Source of the DNA: Chloroflexota bacterium
GTDB taxonomy: Bacteria > Chloroflexota > Anaerolineae > UBA1429
Assembly (NCBI GenBank): GCA_012513725.1
Contig: JAAZBQ010000097.1
Span: 1-12,871 of the forward strand
DNA length: 12,871 bases
Direction of reading: 5' to 3'
In this document: one piece after another, positions 1 through 7,621 of the stretch
Numbering within the stretch: position 1 is the first letter of the stretch
Layout: each line of letters starts with the position of its first letter
Program-made: the position numbers and the translations under genes
Notes under the pieces: generated by a model
Databases searched by the model: none
The model's input: only the letters and a program-made list of their open reading frames with translations
What the model was told of the DNA's origin: nothing

Positions 1-954
1 CCGACAGCCGCGAAAGACGCACGAGTGCACCTCCACCGGGCGGACGTTGGGCCGCAGGAGGAGGCCTGGCCCCTCGTTGCCGACCATGTCGCAGTCTTCC
101 ACGAGGTTGTAGCAGTCCCGCGTGCCGACGGAGACGCCAGCCACCCGGTTCTCGACGAACGAGCATCCCCGCACGGTGATGTGGTTGGCCCGCACGCAGA
201 AAAAGAACCCGGCCAGTTCGTTGTTCTGCGATTCGCAGTGTTCGAACAGGACCCCGGTGCTCCCCGCGCCCGGGTGGTAGCCGTTCCCGGCGTTGCCGAC
301 AAAGCGACAATCGCGGATCTCGCCGTGGGCGCACATCTGAAAGCCGAGGCCCTCCCCGGCGAAATCCGCCTCGTGCACGTCCTCCACGGTGAACCCATCG
401 GTGCCGATCAGGTACAGCGCAGCGCCGCGACAGGCGCCGATCCCGACGGGCTGCTGCGTCCGGTTGCCGTCCAGCGTCAGCGAGCGCACGGCGACGTTGC
501 GGGCGTTCTCAGCGTAGATCAGCGGGAAGCTGGTGGCCAGGAAGGGTTCCTCGTCCTGCCGGTAGTCCGAGTGCAGGCCGCGGTCCAGCCCCACCCAGCC
601 CTGCTCGACCCAGGTGATGCGGGCGAACGTCTCATAGAAGCCACCGCGGACGCGATCGCGCATGGTCACGGTCATCCCGGGCGCCAGGCCGTCGGTGAAC
701 TCGAGCGGGGCGTCGTGCATCCCATAGTTGTGGTACCCGGAGAACGGGTAGACCCGGCCGGGCGCATGGCGGAGGATGGTCCGGCGTCCCTGGCCCACCA
801 GGGTGACGCCGGAGCGGAGCTGGATGGCCCGATCGAGGACCAGGTCCATTTCCGGCAGGATGACGCATCCGCCGGCCGGCCCGAGGCTGTCGATGGCCTG
901 CTGGATGGCGGCGGCCGACGTGGCCTGGGCTGCGCGCAACTGGATATCTGCCAT
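1..954 (-). CDS. Right-handed beta-helix (pectate-lyase-like) protein, 3' end cut by window edge
   Basis: Read on the minus strand from ATG at 954-952, 318 codons run without a stop to base 1, so the C-terminus lies outside the window. A Shine-Dalgarno AGGAGGG (965-959) sits 4 bases before the ATG. Residues about 14-62 look like the start of the Pectate_lyase_3 fold: an AIQQAID helix, a Gly-rich turn, VILPE, then GVTLVGQG. After a less typical stretch (about 65-145), residues 150-318 show short degenerate beta-helix coils with repeated EDV/RDC/EHC/RGC/EDC-type strands, GNAGNG and NNELAG turns, and a ladder of Cys residues. No signal peptide is visible, so the protein may be cytoplasmic and act on imported sugar. 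The family includes polysaccharide lyases, hydrolases and epimerases; no catalytic residue could be assigned. It is divergent from the transporter operon. The fold is fairly sure, the activity unknown. Confidence 0.85.
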   Translation of the reverse strand, partial: MADIQLRAAQATSAAAIQQAIDSLGPAGGCVILPEMDLVLDRAIQLRSGVTLVGQGRRTILRHAPGRVYPFSGYHNYGMHDAPLEFTDGLAPGMTVTMRDRVRGGFYETFARITWVEQGWVGLDRGLHSDYRQDEEPFLATSFPLIYAENARNVAVRSLTLDGNRTQQPVGIGACRGAALYLIGTDGFTVEDVHEADFAGEGLGFQMCAHGEIRDCRFVGNAGNGYHPGAGSTGVLFEHCESQNNELAGFFFCVRANHITVRGCSFVENRVAGVSVGTRDCYNLVEDCDMVGNEGPGLLLRPNVRPVEVHSCVFRGCR

Positions 955-992
955 GAGACCCTCCTAACGGTGGATGTGGGCGACCGCCTGCG

Positions 993-1021
993 ATGATAGC
1001 GCGTGCGGGCGCGCTTGCCAA
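993..1021 (-). promoter_or_regulatory. Sigma70-type promoter for the beta-helix gene
   Basis: On the minus strand TTGGCA (1021-1016, five of six to TTGACA) is followed after exactly 17 bases by TATCAT (998-993). Transcription would start near 986, giving a leader of about 30 bases that carries the Shine-Dalgarno sequence of the beta-helix gene. The match is by eye; the 17-bp spacing and position support it. Confidence 0.6.
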
Positions 1022-1037
1022 CGGCGGGCGCCCGCCG
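1022..1037. repeat. 16-bp perfect GC palindrome between divergent promoters
   Basis: CGGCGGGCGCCCGCCG is a continuous perfect palindrome that abuts the -35 box of the leftward promoter and lies 33 bp upstream of the -35 box of the rightward promoter. It could be an operator for a dimeric regulator acting on both directions. In GC-rich DNA such a palindrome can also arise without function, so confidence in a role is limited. Confidence 0.4.
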
Positions 1038-1070
1038 ACAGACACCGGGTGAAGGAGCGATAAAAGATGC

Positions 1071-1099
1071 TTGACGCTGCGGCACACGCCCCATATACT
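1071..1099 (+). promoter_or_regulatory. Sigma70-type promoter for the ABC transporter operon
   Basis: TTGACG (1071-1076) and TATACT (1094-1099) are separated by 17 bases; each box matches five of six consensus bases. The predicted start site is near 1106, leaving an untranslated leader of about 155 bases before the GTG start at 1262. This is the best promoter in the window and points towards the binding-protein gene. Confidence 0.75.
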
Positions 1100-1112
1100 A
1101 GGCCAAGCCTAG
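1098..1112. promoter_or_regulatory. Candidate operator CTAGGC-CAA-GCCTAG over the transporter start site
   Basis: Two perfect 6-bp arms, 1098-1103 and 1107-1112, flank a CAA centre. The element begins inside the -10 box and covers the predicted start site, the classic place for a repressor that blocks RNA polymerase. A third GCCTAG half-site lies at 1135-1140, 28 bp downstream of the second. No regulator gene lies in the window, so the protein that would bind is unknown. As RNA the arms could form only a small hairpin, so a DNA-binding role seems likelier. Confidence 0.5.
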
Positions 1113-1261
1113 CGGATCGGTACCGGAAGGAGGTGCCTAGCGATTCGATGCGCATAGTCCAGTGATTGGAAGTGCCGGCGCGTACTGATAGCGTGACAAC
1201 CCGGATAGGTGATTCTCCGAGTGGCAACGACGTCACAGCACCACGATGAGAGGAGTCTCCC

Positions 1262-3229
1262 GTGTCCAAGAGAAATGTGTCGCGCCGAGAGTTTCTCCGC
1301 GTATCCGCCCTATTCGCTGCAGGCACGCTCGCCGCGGCCTGCGTCCCGCCCACCGCTGAGCCCGCCCCGGTGGCTGACGAGCCCGCCCCAGCAGCCCCTG
1401 CGGCTCCGGCCGCTCCCGCCCCGTCCGGCACTGGCTACCGCGAGGCCCCCATCCTCGCCGAGCAGGTGCAGGCGGGCGCGTTGCCCCCCATTGACGAACG
1501 CCTCCCCGAGGACCCGTTGGTCGTCACCCCGATCGAGGAGATCGGCCAGTACGGGGGCACCTGGCGTCGCGCCTTCAAGGGGGTTTCGGACTATCACGCG
1601 TACGGTCGCGTGAACTATGAGCCGATCCTGCGCTGGCCCCGCGACCCGCAGGACCCCGTGCAGCCGGGCATCGCCAGCGCCTGGGAGTTCTCCGAGGACG
1701 GCTCGGCCATCACCCTGTACATGCGCAAGGGGATCAAGTGGTCCGACGGCGCGCCCTTTACCGTCGACGACATGATCTTCTGGTGGGAGTATGTCGAGCT
1801 CGATCCCGAGCTGTCGATCAACCCCCACGCCGAGTACCTGGTGAATGACAAGCCGATGACCCTGGAAAAGATCGATGACTTTACCATCAAGATGCAGTTT
1901 GATGGTCCCAACGGTCTGATCCTGCGGATGTTGGCATTCCACGGCAACCAGTGGCCACTGAACTTTGAGCGCTTTGGCTGCTTTGTGCCCAAGCACTACC
2001 TCGAGCAGTTCCACCCCAAACTGAACAGCGAGATGACGGATTACACGCTGTTCAACGAAATGGCCGATGACTATAACCCCGAGCGGCCGACGCTGACGCC
2101 TTGGCCCGTCACCGAGTGGGGCGCCTCGGCCACCCGGCTGATCGCCAAGCGCAATCCGTACTACTGGAAGGTCGACGCCGAGGGCAACCAGTTGCCATAC
2201 ATCGATGAGGTGCGTCTGGATCTCGTCGAGGACAACGAGGTCATCAACCTGAAGGCCATGCAGGGCGAGATCGACATGCAGACTCGCGGCATGGACATCA
2301 AAAAGTTCTCGCTGTTCAAGGAGAACGAGGCCGCCAACGACTTTCGGACGTTCCTGTGGCAGCCGGGCGCCGGCTCGCACCTGGTCTTCTTCTTTAACCA
2401 GTCGTACACCAGCGACCCCGTCCTCCAGGAGATCTTTCAGAACGCCGAGTTCCGTCAGGCCATGTCCTACGCTATCGACCGGGACACGATCAACGAGGTT
2501 AGCTACCTGGGCTTGGCGGAGGCGCGGTCGGAGCTGGTGGTGGAGGGTTCGGCCTACTATCAGGACGACATCAAGACTCTCTACACCGAGTTCGACCCGG
2601 CCAAGGCAGAGGAGATCCTCGACGGGATGGGCCTCACCAAGGGCGCGGACGGCTGGCGGGTGCGCCCGGACGGCCAGCCGCTGCAGATCCTCGTAGAGAC
2701 GCAGGAGACCGGCTCTTCGCTGGACACCATCCAGATCGCCTGCGAGAACTGGCAGGCCATCGGGGTGCAGGCGGACTATCGCACCATGGAGCGATCGCTG
2801 TACTGGACCCGGGCAACCGGCAACGAGGTGCAGGTGGCCACGTGGGGCACCGACCGTGGGCTGGAGCCCTTTGTGGACCCGATCTACGTGTTCCCCTTTG
2901 ACGAGCGCTCGTGGATGGGGCCCGCCTATGGCATCTGGTACAAGACCAAGGGCGCCATGGGCGAAGAGCCCTCTGAGCACGTCAAGCACGCCATGGCGCT
3001 GTTCGACGAGTTCATCACCACGATCGATCCCGATCGGCAGGTCGAAATCGGCAAGGAGCTCATCCGCTACACGGCGGAGAACGCCTGGGTGGTCAGCACC
3101 GTCGGCGGCTCGCCGGCGCCGGTGATCGTCAAGAACAACTTCCGCAACGTTCCGGCAGAGAACGTGTCCGACTGGATCTTTATGACGCCTGGCAACCTGG
3201 ACCCGAGCCACTTTTTCTTCAAGCAGTAG
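1262..3229 (+). CDS. ABC transporter substrate-binding lipoprotein, solute-binding family 5
   Basis: Captures the solute outside the membrane for the permeases and ATPases encoded just downstream. The GTG start is supported by GAGAGGAG (1248-1255) six bases upstream. The N-terminus has a twin-arginine motif SRREFLR (residues 7-13), a hydrophobic stretch, and Cys27 after TLAAA as the probable lipidated residue, so it should be exported folded and anchored to the membrane. An Ala/Pro linker (about 28-58) precedes the SBP_bac_5 domain, seen in the pattern LYMRKGIKWSDGAPFTVDDM (about 153-172), where the family carries its signature region. At 655 residues it is longer than peptide-binding OppA/DppA (about 535) and nearer to the large family 5 proteins that bind oligosaccharides, such as AgpA-type alpha-galactoside binders. 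Substrate is therefore open: peptide, oligosaccharide or another solute. Family and role are sure. Confidence 0.93.
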   Translation: MSKRNVSRREFLRVSALFAAGTLAAACVPPTAEPAPVADEPAPAAPAAPAAPAPSGTGYREAPILAEQVQAGALPPIDERLPEDPLVVTPIEEIGQYGGTWRRAFKGVSDYHAYGRVNYEPILRWPRDPQDPVQPGIASAWEFSEDGSAITLYMRKGIKWSDGAPFTVDDMIFWWEYVELDPELSINPHAEYLVNDKPMTLEKIDDFTIKMQFDGPNGLILRMLAFHGNQWPLNFERFGCFVPKHYLEQFHPKLNSEMTDYTLFNEMADDYNPERPTLTPWPVTEWGASATRLIAKRNPYYWKVDAEGNQLPYIDEVRLDLVEDNEVINLKAMQGEIDMQTRGMDIKKFSLFKENEAANDFRTFLWQPGAGSHLVFFFNQSYTSDPVLQEIFQNAEFRQAMSYAIDRDTINEVSYLGLAEARSELVVEGSAYYQDDIKTLYTEFDPAKAEEILDGMGLTKGADGWRVRPDGQPLQILVETQETGSSLDTIQIACENWQAIGVQADYRTMERSLYWTRATGNEVQVATWGTDRGLEPFVDPIYVFPFDERSWMGPAYGIWYKTKGAMGEEPSEHVKHAMALFDEFITTIDPDRQVEIGKELIRYTAENAWVVSTVGGSPAPVIVKNNFRNVPAENVSDWIFMTPGNLDPSHFFFKQ

Positions 3230-3244
3230 CGGCTCGGTAGAGAA

Positions 3245-3276
3245 CCGCTGGGGCGCCGCGTGCGGCGCCCCAGCGG
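3245..3276. terminator. Strong hairpin between binding-protein and permease genes
   Basis: A 15-bp perfect stem (3245-3259 with 3262-3276; it begins CCGCTGGGGC) lies 16 bases after the binding-protein stop and about 45 bases before the permease start. There is no T-tract, so it is not a textbook intrinsic terminator. In binding-protein operons such hairpins usually protect the 3' end of the upstream message or cause partial termination, so that more binding protein than membrane protein is made. That role is inferred here from position and stem strength. Confidence 0.7.
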
Positions 3277-3321
3277 GCCACGGCTCGATACCCGCCCGAT
3301 GGGTTGGCAAAGGAGATTCCG

Positions 3322-4305
3322 TTGACCGGCTATCTGCTGCGGCGTGTGCTGGGATTGATACCCACCCTGATCCTCATTTCGATGGCGACCTTTGTCATCA
3401 TCCAGCTGCCCCCGGGGGATTTTGCCACCTCGCTGGCGGCATTCGCCGCCGAATCGGGTTCGGGGGGTGATGCGGCGAGCATGGCGGCGCTCCGGCGGCA
3501 GTACGGGCTGGACCAGCCGATCCACGTGCAGTACTGGCGCTGGGTGAGCGGCTTTCCCCGGGGCGATTTCGGCTACTCGTTCGAGTGGAAAAAGCCGGTC
3601 GCGGAGGTCCTGGGCGGCCGCATCGGGTTCACCATCCTGATGTCCGTGCTGTCGATGGCCATCACGTGGGTTGTGGCGGTGCCCATCGGCATCTACTCGG
3701 CGACCCACCAGTACTCGGTCAGCGATCATCTCCTGACGCTGGTGGGCTTTTTGGGGCTCTCCGTCCCCTCCTTTATGCTGGGCCTCATCTACCTCTACGT
3801 CCGCGCGACGGTGTTCGACCTGCCCGTTACGGGGCTCTACTCCCCCGGAGTAGAGGACATGCCCTTTGGCCTCACCAAGGCCATGGACGCCTTTCGCAAC
3901 ATGATCTGGCCCACCGTGATCCTGAGCATCGGCGGCATGGCCGAGCTGATCCGCATCATGCGGGGGAACCTCCTGGAGCAACTGGGCGAGCAGTACGTCA
4001 CGACGGCGCGGGCCAAGGGGCTCAGCGAGCGCCGTGTCATACAAAAGTACCCGGTGCGCGTAGCGATCAACCCACTGATCAGCGTGCTGGGCCTGCGGTT
4101 GCCGAACATCATCTCCGGGGCCACCATCCTGGGCATCGTGCTCACCCTGCCGACGGTGGGTCCGCAGTTCATGCGAGCACTGATCAACCAGGACATGTAC
4201 CTGGCGGGCTCCTTTTTGCTGGCGCTGTCGGTGATGCTGGTGGTGGGCAACCTCCTGGCCGACGTGACGCTGGCGTGGTTGGATCCGCGCATCCGATACG
4301 ACTAG
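3322..4305 (+). CDS. ABC transporter permease, DppB/OppB type
   Basis: Forms half of the membrane channel of the importer. It is 327 residues if translation starts at TTG 3322, which has AAAGGAG (3309-3315) six bases upstream. A TTG at 3304 in the same frame would add six residues but has no ribosome binding site. The protein starts TGYLLRRVLGLIPTL, typical of DppB. It has about six membrane segments, the first at about 8-28, followed by an extracytoplasmic loop with the DppB-like GLDQPIHVQYWRW pattern. The cytoplasmic EAA loop, which docks onto the ATPase, is seen in YVTTARAKGLSERRVI (about 225-240). It ends in WLDPRIRYD, the usual end for this family (BPD_transp_1). The next gene starts 10 bases downstream. 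Confidence 0.93.
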   Translation: MTGYLLRRVLGLIPTLILISMATFVIIQLPPGDFATSLAAFAAESGSGGDAASMAALRRQYGLDQPIHVQYWRWVSGFPRGDFGYSFEWKKPVAEVLGGRIGFTILMSVLSMAITWVVAVPIGIYSATHQYSVSDHLLTLVGFLGLSVPSFMLGLIYLYVRATVFDLPVTGLYSPGVEDMPFGLTKAMDAFRNMIWPTVILSIGGMAELIRIMRGNLLEQLGEQYVTTARAKGLSERRVIQKYPVRVAINPLISVLGLRLPNIISGATILGIVLTLPTVGPQFMRALINQDMYLAGSFLLALSVMLVVGNLLADVTLAWLDPRIRYD

Positions 4306-4315
4306 AGGGTACAAC

Positions 4316-5479
4316 ATGCCCCAGTATGTAGACTCGGCAGCGGCTGACGCATGGGAATACGACGACACGCCCGAAGCCGCGCGCCTGCGCGAGGAGGAAG
4401 AGCGACGGTTTGCCGCCTCGCAGTGGGCGCTCATGTGGCGCAAGTTCCGCAGCAACCGGGCCGCCATCATCGGCGGCGCCATCATCATCGGCATGTACGT
4501 GCTCGCCATCCTGGCGCCGTTCATCGCCCCCTATGGCGCACATACGCGCCAGACCACGTACATCTGGGCCCCGCCCCAGCGGATCCACCTCCTGGACGAG
4601 GGGCGGTTGCGGCCCTGGGTGGCCAACCTCCACCGGGAGGTCGACCCGGAGACGTTGCGCCGTTACTATGTACCCGACTATGGCGACCGGCTCCGCGTGC
4701 ACTTGTTCGTGCATGCAGAGCCCTACCGGTTCCTGGGAGTCATCCCCTCGACGGTGCATCTCTTTGGGCTAGAAGAGCCCGACATGGGCATCTTTCTCCT
4801 GGGCACCGATCGGCAGGGCCGGGACATGTTCAGCCGCATCATCCTGGGGAGCCAGATATCCCTCACCGTCGGCCTGGTGGGCGTAGCCATGAGCCTGTTG
4901 ATCGGCACGGTCATCGGGATCTCGTCCGGCTACTATGGGGGCTGGGTGGACAACCTCTTGCAGCGGCTGATCGAGTTCATCCGCTCCTTCCCTTCGATAC
5001 CCCTGTGGATGGCGCTCTCGGCGGCCCTGCCCGCACACTGGCCGCCGCTGCGCACCTACTTTGCCATCACGATCATCCTGTCTCTCGTTGGGTGGACCTG
5101 GCTGGCCAGGCAGTTGCGCGGCCGGGTGCTGGCTCTCCGCGACACCGAGTTCATCGTCGCGGCGCAGCTGATGGGCGCGCCGGACCGGCGGATCCTGTTT
5201 CGCCACCTGATGCCTGCCGTCCTCGGGCACATCATCGTGATCGCCACCCTGTCGATGCCTTCGATGATCCTGGCCGAGACGACGCTCTCCTTCCTGGGCC
5301 TCGGCATACGACCACCGCTCACCAGTTGGGGCGTGCTCCTGGAAGAGTGCCAGAACCTCGAGTCGGTGGCGCATGCTCCCTGGCTGCTTCTCCCCGCGGC
5401 GTTCATCGCTGCCACGGTGCTGGCGTTCAACTTTATGGGCGATGGGCTGCGCGACGCCTCGGACCCCTACACGGTGTAG
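4316..5479 (+). CDS. ABC transporter permease, DppC/OppC type, with enlarged periplasmic loop
   Basis: The second channel subunit. ATG 4316 follows AGAGGG. A charged cytoplasmic N-terminus (1-48, with a Glu/Arg run at 22-32) precedes the OppC_N segment (KFRSNRAAIIGGAI) and membrane segment 1 (about 49-72). Residues 74-158 form an extra extracytoplasmic stretch rich in Arg, Tyr and His, ending in the family motif LLGTDRQGRDMFSRI (161-175). The transporter core with five more membrane segments follows, with the EAA loop EFIVAAQLMGAPDRRILFRH at 278-297. Usual DppC/OppC proteins have about 300 residues; this one has 387, and most of the excess is the loop. Similar insertions occur in permeases paired with large family 5 binding proteins, so it may contact the binding protein. 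The ATPase gene begins 3 bases after the stop. Confidence 0.93.
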   Translation: MPQYVDSAAADAWEYDDTPEAARLREEEERRFAASQWALMWRKFRSNRAAIIGGAIIIGMYVLAILAPFIAPYGAHTRQTTYIWAPPQRIHLLDEGRLRPWVANLHREVDPETLRRYYVPDYGDRLRVHLFVHAEPYRFLGVIPSTVHLFGLEEPDMGIFLLGTDRQGRDMFSRIILGSQISLTVGLVGVAMSLLIGTVIGISSGYYGGWVDNLLQRLIEFIRSFPSIPLWMALSAALPAHWPPLRTYFAITIILSLVGWTWLARQLRGRVLALRDTEFIVAAQLMGAPDRRILFRHLMPAVLGHIIVIATLSMPSMILAETTLSFLGLGIRPPLTSWGVLLEECQNLESVAHAPWLLLPAAFIAATVLAFNFMGDGLRDASDPYTV

Positions 5480-5482
5480 AGC

Positions 5483-6490
5483 ATGAGTGACAACAACGGT
5501 TCGCTGCTACGTATCGAGGACCTCAAGACGCACTTTTTCACGGCCGACGGCGTCGTGCGGGCGGTAGATGGGGTCTCCTTCGAGATCGCCCCCGGCCAGA
5601 CCCTGGGCCTGGTGGGTGAGTCGGGGTGTGGCAAGTCGGTCACCGCCTTTTCCGTGCTGCGACTGTTGCCCTCGCGGCTGGCGCGCATTGTGGACGGCAC
5701 GATCTGGTTCCGACGGCGCAACGGGGACTGCATCGACCTGGTCTCGCTGGACCCCTACGCCGACGAGATACGGTCCATCCGGGGCAATGAGATCGCCATG
5801 ATCTTCCAGGAGCCGATGACCTCCCTCTCCCCCGTGCACACCATCGGCGACCAGATCTCCGAGGCCATCGCCCTGCACCAGGGTCTGACCACCGAGGAGG
5901 CCATGGAGCGTGCCGTCGAGATGCTGGCCGAGGTGGGCATGTCGCTCCCCGAGCAGCGCGTGCGCCAGTTCCCGCACCAGCTCTCCGGCGGCATGCGCCA
6001 GCGGGCCATGATCGCCATGGCGCTTTCCTGCAATCCTGCGCTGCTCATCGCCGACGAGCCCACGACGGCGCTGGATGTCACCATCCAGGCGCAGATCCTG
6101 GACCTCATGCGGCAGTTGCAGAGCCGCCACAACGCCGCCATCCTGATGATCACCCACAACCTGGGCGTGGTCGCCGAGATGGCGGACCACGTCGCGGTGA
6201 TGTATATGGGCCGCGTGGTGGAGAGCGGCACGGTGCGCCAGATTTTCAAGAACCCGCAGCATCCCTACACCGTCGGACTCCTGCAGTCGGTGCCGCGGCT
6301 GGGGAGCAGCCAGCGGGTGCGCCTGGTGCCGATTCCGGGCACCGTGCCCGACCCGTTCTCCGTGCCCACCGGCTGTCCGTTCCGCCCGCGCTGCAAGTCC
6401 GAGCAGCGGCCCGTCTGCAGCGCCGAGGGAGAGGTGCCCATCGTCGAAGTTGAGCCCGGGCACCAGGTGCGCTGCGCTCTCTACCAGTAG
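5483..6490 (+). CDS. ABC transporter ATP-binding protein, DppD/OppD type
   Basis: Hydrolyses ATP to drive import, as a heterodimer with the product of the next gene. The nucleotide-binding domain is complete: Walker A GESGCGKS (45-52), Q-loop IFQEPMTSLSP (Gln109), signature LSGGMRQR (167-174), Walker B LLIADEP (187-193, Glu192) and H-loop His225. The C-terminal oligo_HPY extension contains Cys298, Cys304, Cys312 and Cys331, in the arrangement reported to bind an iron-sulphur cluster in some DppD-type ATPases; whether it binds one here is inferred. Length 335 is normal. The start lies 3 bases after the permease stop and has only a weak ribosome site, which suggests translational coupling. Confidence 0.94.
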   Translation: MSDNNGSLLRIEDLKTHFFTADGVVRAVDGVSFEIAPGQTLGLVGESGCGKSVTAFSVLRLLPSRLARIVDGTIWFRRRNGDCIDLVSLDPYADEIRSIRGNEIAMIFQEPMTSLSPVHTIGDQISEAIALHQGLTTEEAMERAVEMLAEVGMSLPEQRVRQFPHQLSGGMRQRAMIAMALSCNPALLIADEPTTALDVTIQAQILDLMRQLQSRHNAAILMITHNLGVVAEMADHVAVMYMGRVVESGTVRQIFKNPQHPYTVGLLQSVPRLGSSQRVRLVPIPGTVPDPFSVPTGCPFRPRCKSEQRPVCSAEGEVPIVEVEPGHQVRCALYQ

Positions 6491-6505
6491 CCGAGGTGAT
6501 GGACG

Positions 6506-7531
6506 ATGCCTGATCAGGCCCCCGTATTGCTAGAAACCCAGAACCTGAAAAAGTGGTTCCCCATCCAAAAGGGGTTCTTTCGTCGCACCGTGGGCCACGT
6601 CCGGGCCGTCGACGGCGTCAGCCTGTACATCCGCCAGGGCGAATCGCTGGGTCTGGTGGGCGAGTCGGGCTGTGGGAAGACCACCCTGGGCCGCCTCATC
6701 CTGCGCCAATACGAGCCCACCGCTGGCACCGTGCACTATCGGCACAACGGTGACATGGTGGACCTCACCACGCTCTCCAAGACAGAGCTCAAGCCCTTCC
6801 GGCGGGAGATGCAGATCATCTTCCAGGACCCCTATTCCTCGCTGAACCCACGCATGACGGTGATGGAGATCGTCTCCGAGCCGCTGGTCGTACACGGGTT
6901 GGCCAGCGGCGACGATCTGCGCCACCGCACGCGGGAGCTGTTGGAGCTGGTCGGCCTGCGCGTCCAGCATATGAACCGCTACCCCTATGCGTTCTCCGGC
7001 GGCCAGCGCCAGCGCATCGGCATCGCCCGCGCCCTGGCCCTGCGGCCCCAGCTGATCGTCTGCGACGAGCCGGTCTCTGCGCTGGACGTTTCCATCCAGG
7101 CCCAGGTCCTCAACCTGTTGAACGACCTGCAGTCCAGCTTTGGCCTCACCTACCTCTTTGTGGCCCACGATCTGTCCGTCGTCGAGAACGTCAGCGACCG
7201 GGTGGCGGTCATGTACTTGGGGAACATCGTGGAGATGTCGGCGACGAACCGGGTCTACACGGACCCCCAGCACCCTTACACCGAGGCCCTGCTCTCGGCC
7301 GTGCCGCGCACCGATCCCGACGCAGTCAAAAAGCGCATCATCCTGCCCGGCGACGTTCCCAGCCCGGCGAACCCACCTTCCGGCTGCAAGTTCCACCCCC
7401 GCTGTCGGTATGCCCAGGAGCGATGTGCAGAGGAAGAACCCGAGTGGCGCGACATCGGAGATGAGCATTATGTCGCCTGCCACCGCGCCGATGAACTCTC
7501 GTTGACGGGGGTCGTCCGGAGCGAAGCATAG
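6506..7531 (+). CDS. ABC transporter ATP-binding protein, DppF/OppF type
   Basis: Partner ATPase of the importer and last of the five core genes. GAGGTGA (6493-6499) precedes ATG 6506. The N-terminus has the OppF-like LKKWFPI plus FFRRTVGHVRAVDGVS. Walker A is GESGCGKTT (52-60), Q-loop IFQDPYSSLNP (Gln107), signature FSGGQRQR (163-170), Walker B LIVCDEP (Glu188) and H-loop His221. The C-terminal oligo_HPY extension again holds four Cys (294, 300, 307, 325), a possible cluster site. Length 341 is typical. Ninety bases without a clear terminator separate it from the PPC-domain gene, so read-through is plausible. Confidence 0.94.
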   Translation: MPDQAPVLLETQNLKKWFPIQKGFFRRTVGHVRAVDGVSLYIRQGESLGLVGESGCGKTTLGRLILRQYEPTAGTVHYRHNGDMVDLTTLSKTELKPFRREMQIIFQDPYSSLNPRMTVMEIVSEPLVVHGLASGDDLRHRTRELLELVGLRVQHMNRYPYAFSGGQRQRIGIARALALRPQLIVCDEPVSALDVSIQAQVLNLLNDLQSSFGLTYLFVAHDLSVVENVSDRVAVMYLGNIVEMSATNRVYTDPQHPYTEALLSAVPRTDPDAVKKRIILPGDVPSPANPPSGCKFHPRCRYAQERCAEEEPEWRDIGDEHYVACHRADELSLTGVVRSEA

Positions 7532-7621
7532 CCCCGCCGACAGGTAGGACCGCCGTCGCCACAGCCCACTCCCTGCCTGGCCGCGGCCTGCCGCCGGGAA
7601 TTGAGATGAGGGAGGAGACCC

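Noticed and set aside
25..996. 323-codon forward open frame
   Set aside because: It lies antisense to the beta-helix gene, which has a clear fold pattern, ribosome site and promoter; the forward product is rich in Ala, Gly, His, Val and Asp without recognisable motifs, as expected for a GC-rich shadow.
1127..1162. Possible five-codon leader peptide after AAGGAGG in the transporter leader
   Set aside because: The ATG at 1148 is 14 bases from the Shine-Dalgarno-like string, too far, and no attenuator structure or codon run supports it.
1310..3310. 666-codon reverse open frame across the binding-protein gene
   Set aside because: Antisense to a certain solute-binding protein; the product has no domain features and only reflects high GC at third codon positions.
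3067..4524. 485-codon reverse open frame
   Set aside because: Antisense to the binding protein end and both permeases; composition dominated by His, Arg and Gln, no motifs.
7532..7621. Terminator between the ATPase and PPC genes
   Set aside because: Only a short GGCCGCGGCC palindrome was seen, without loop or T-tract, so I do not call a transcript end here.
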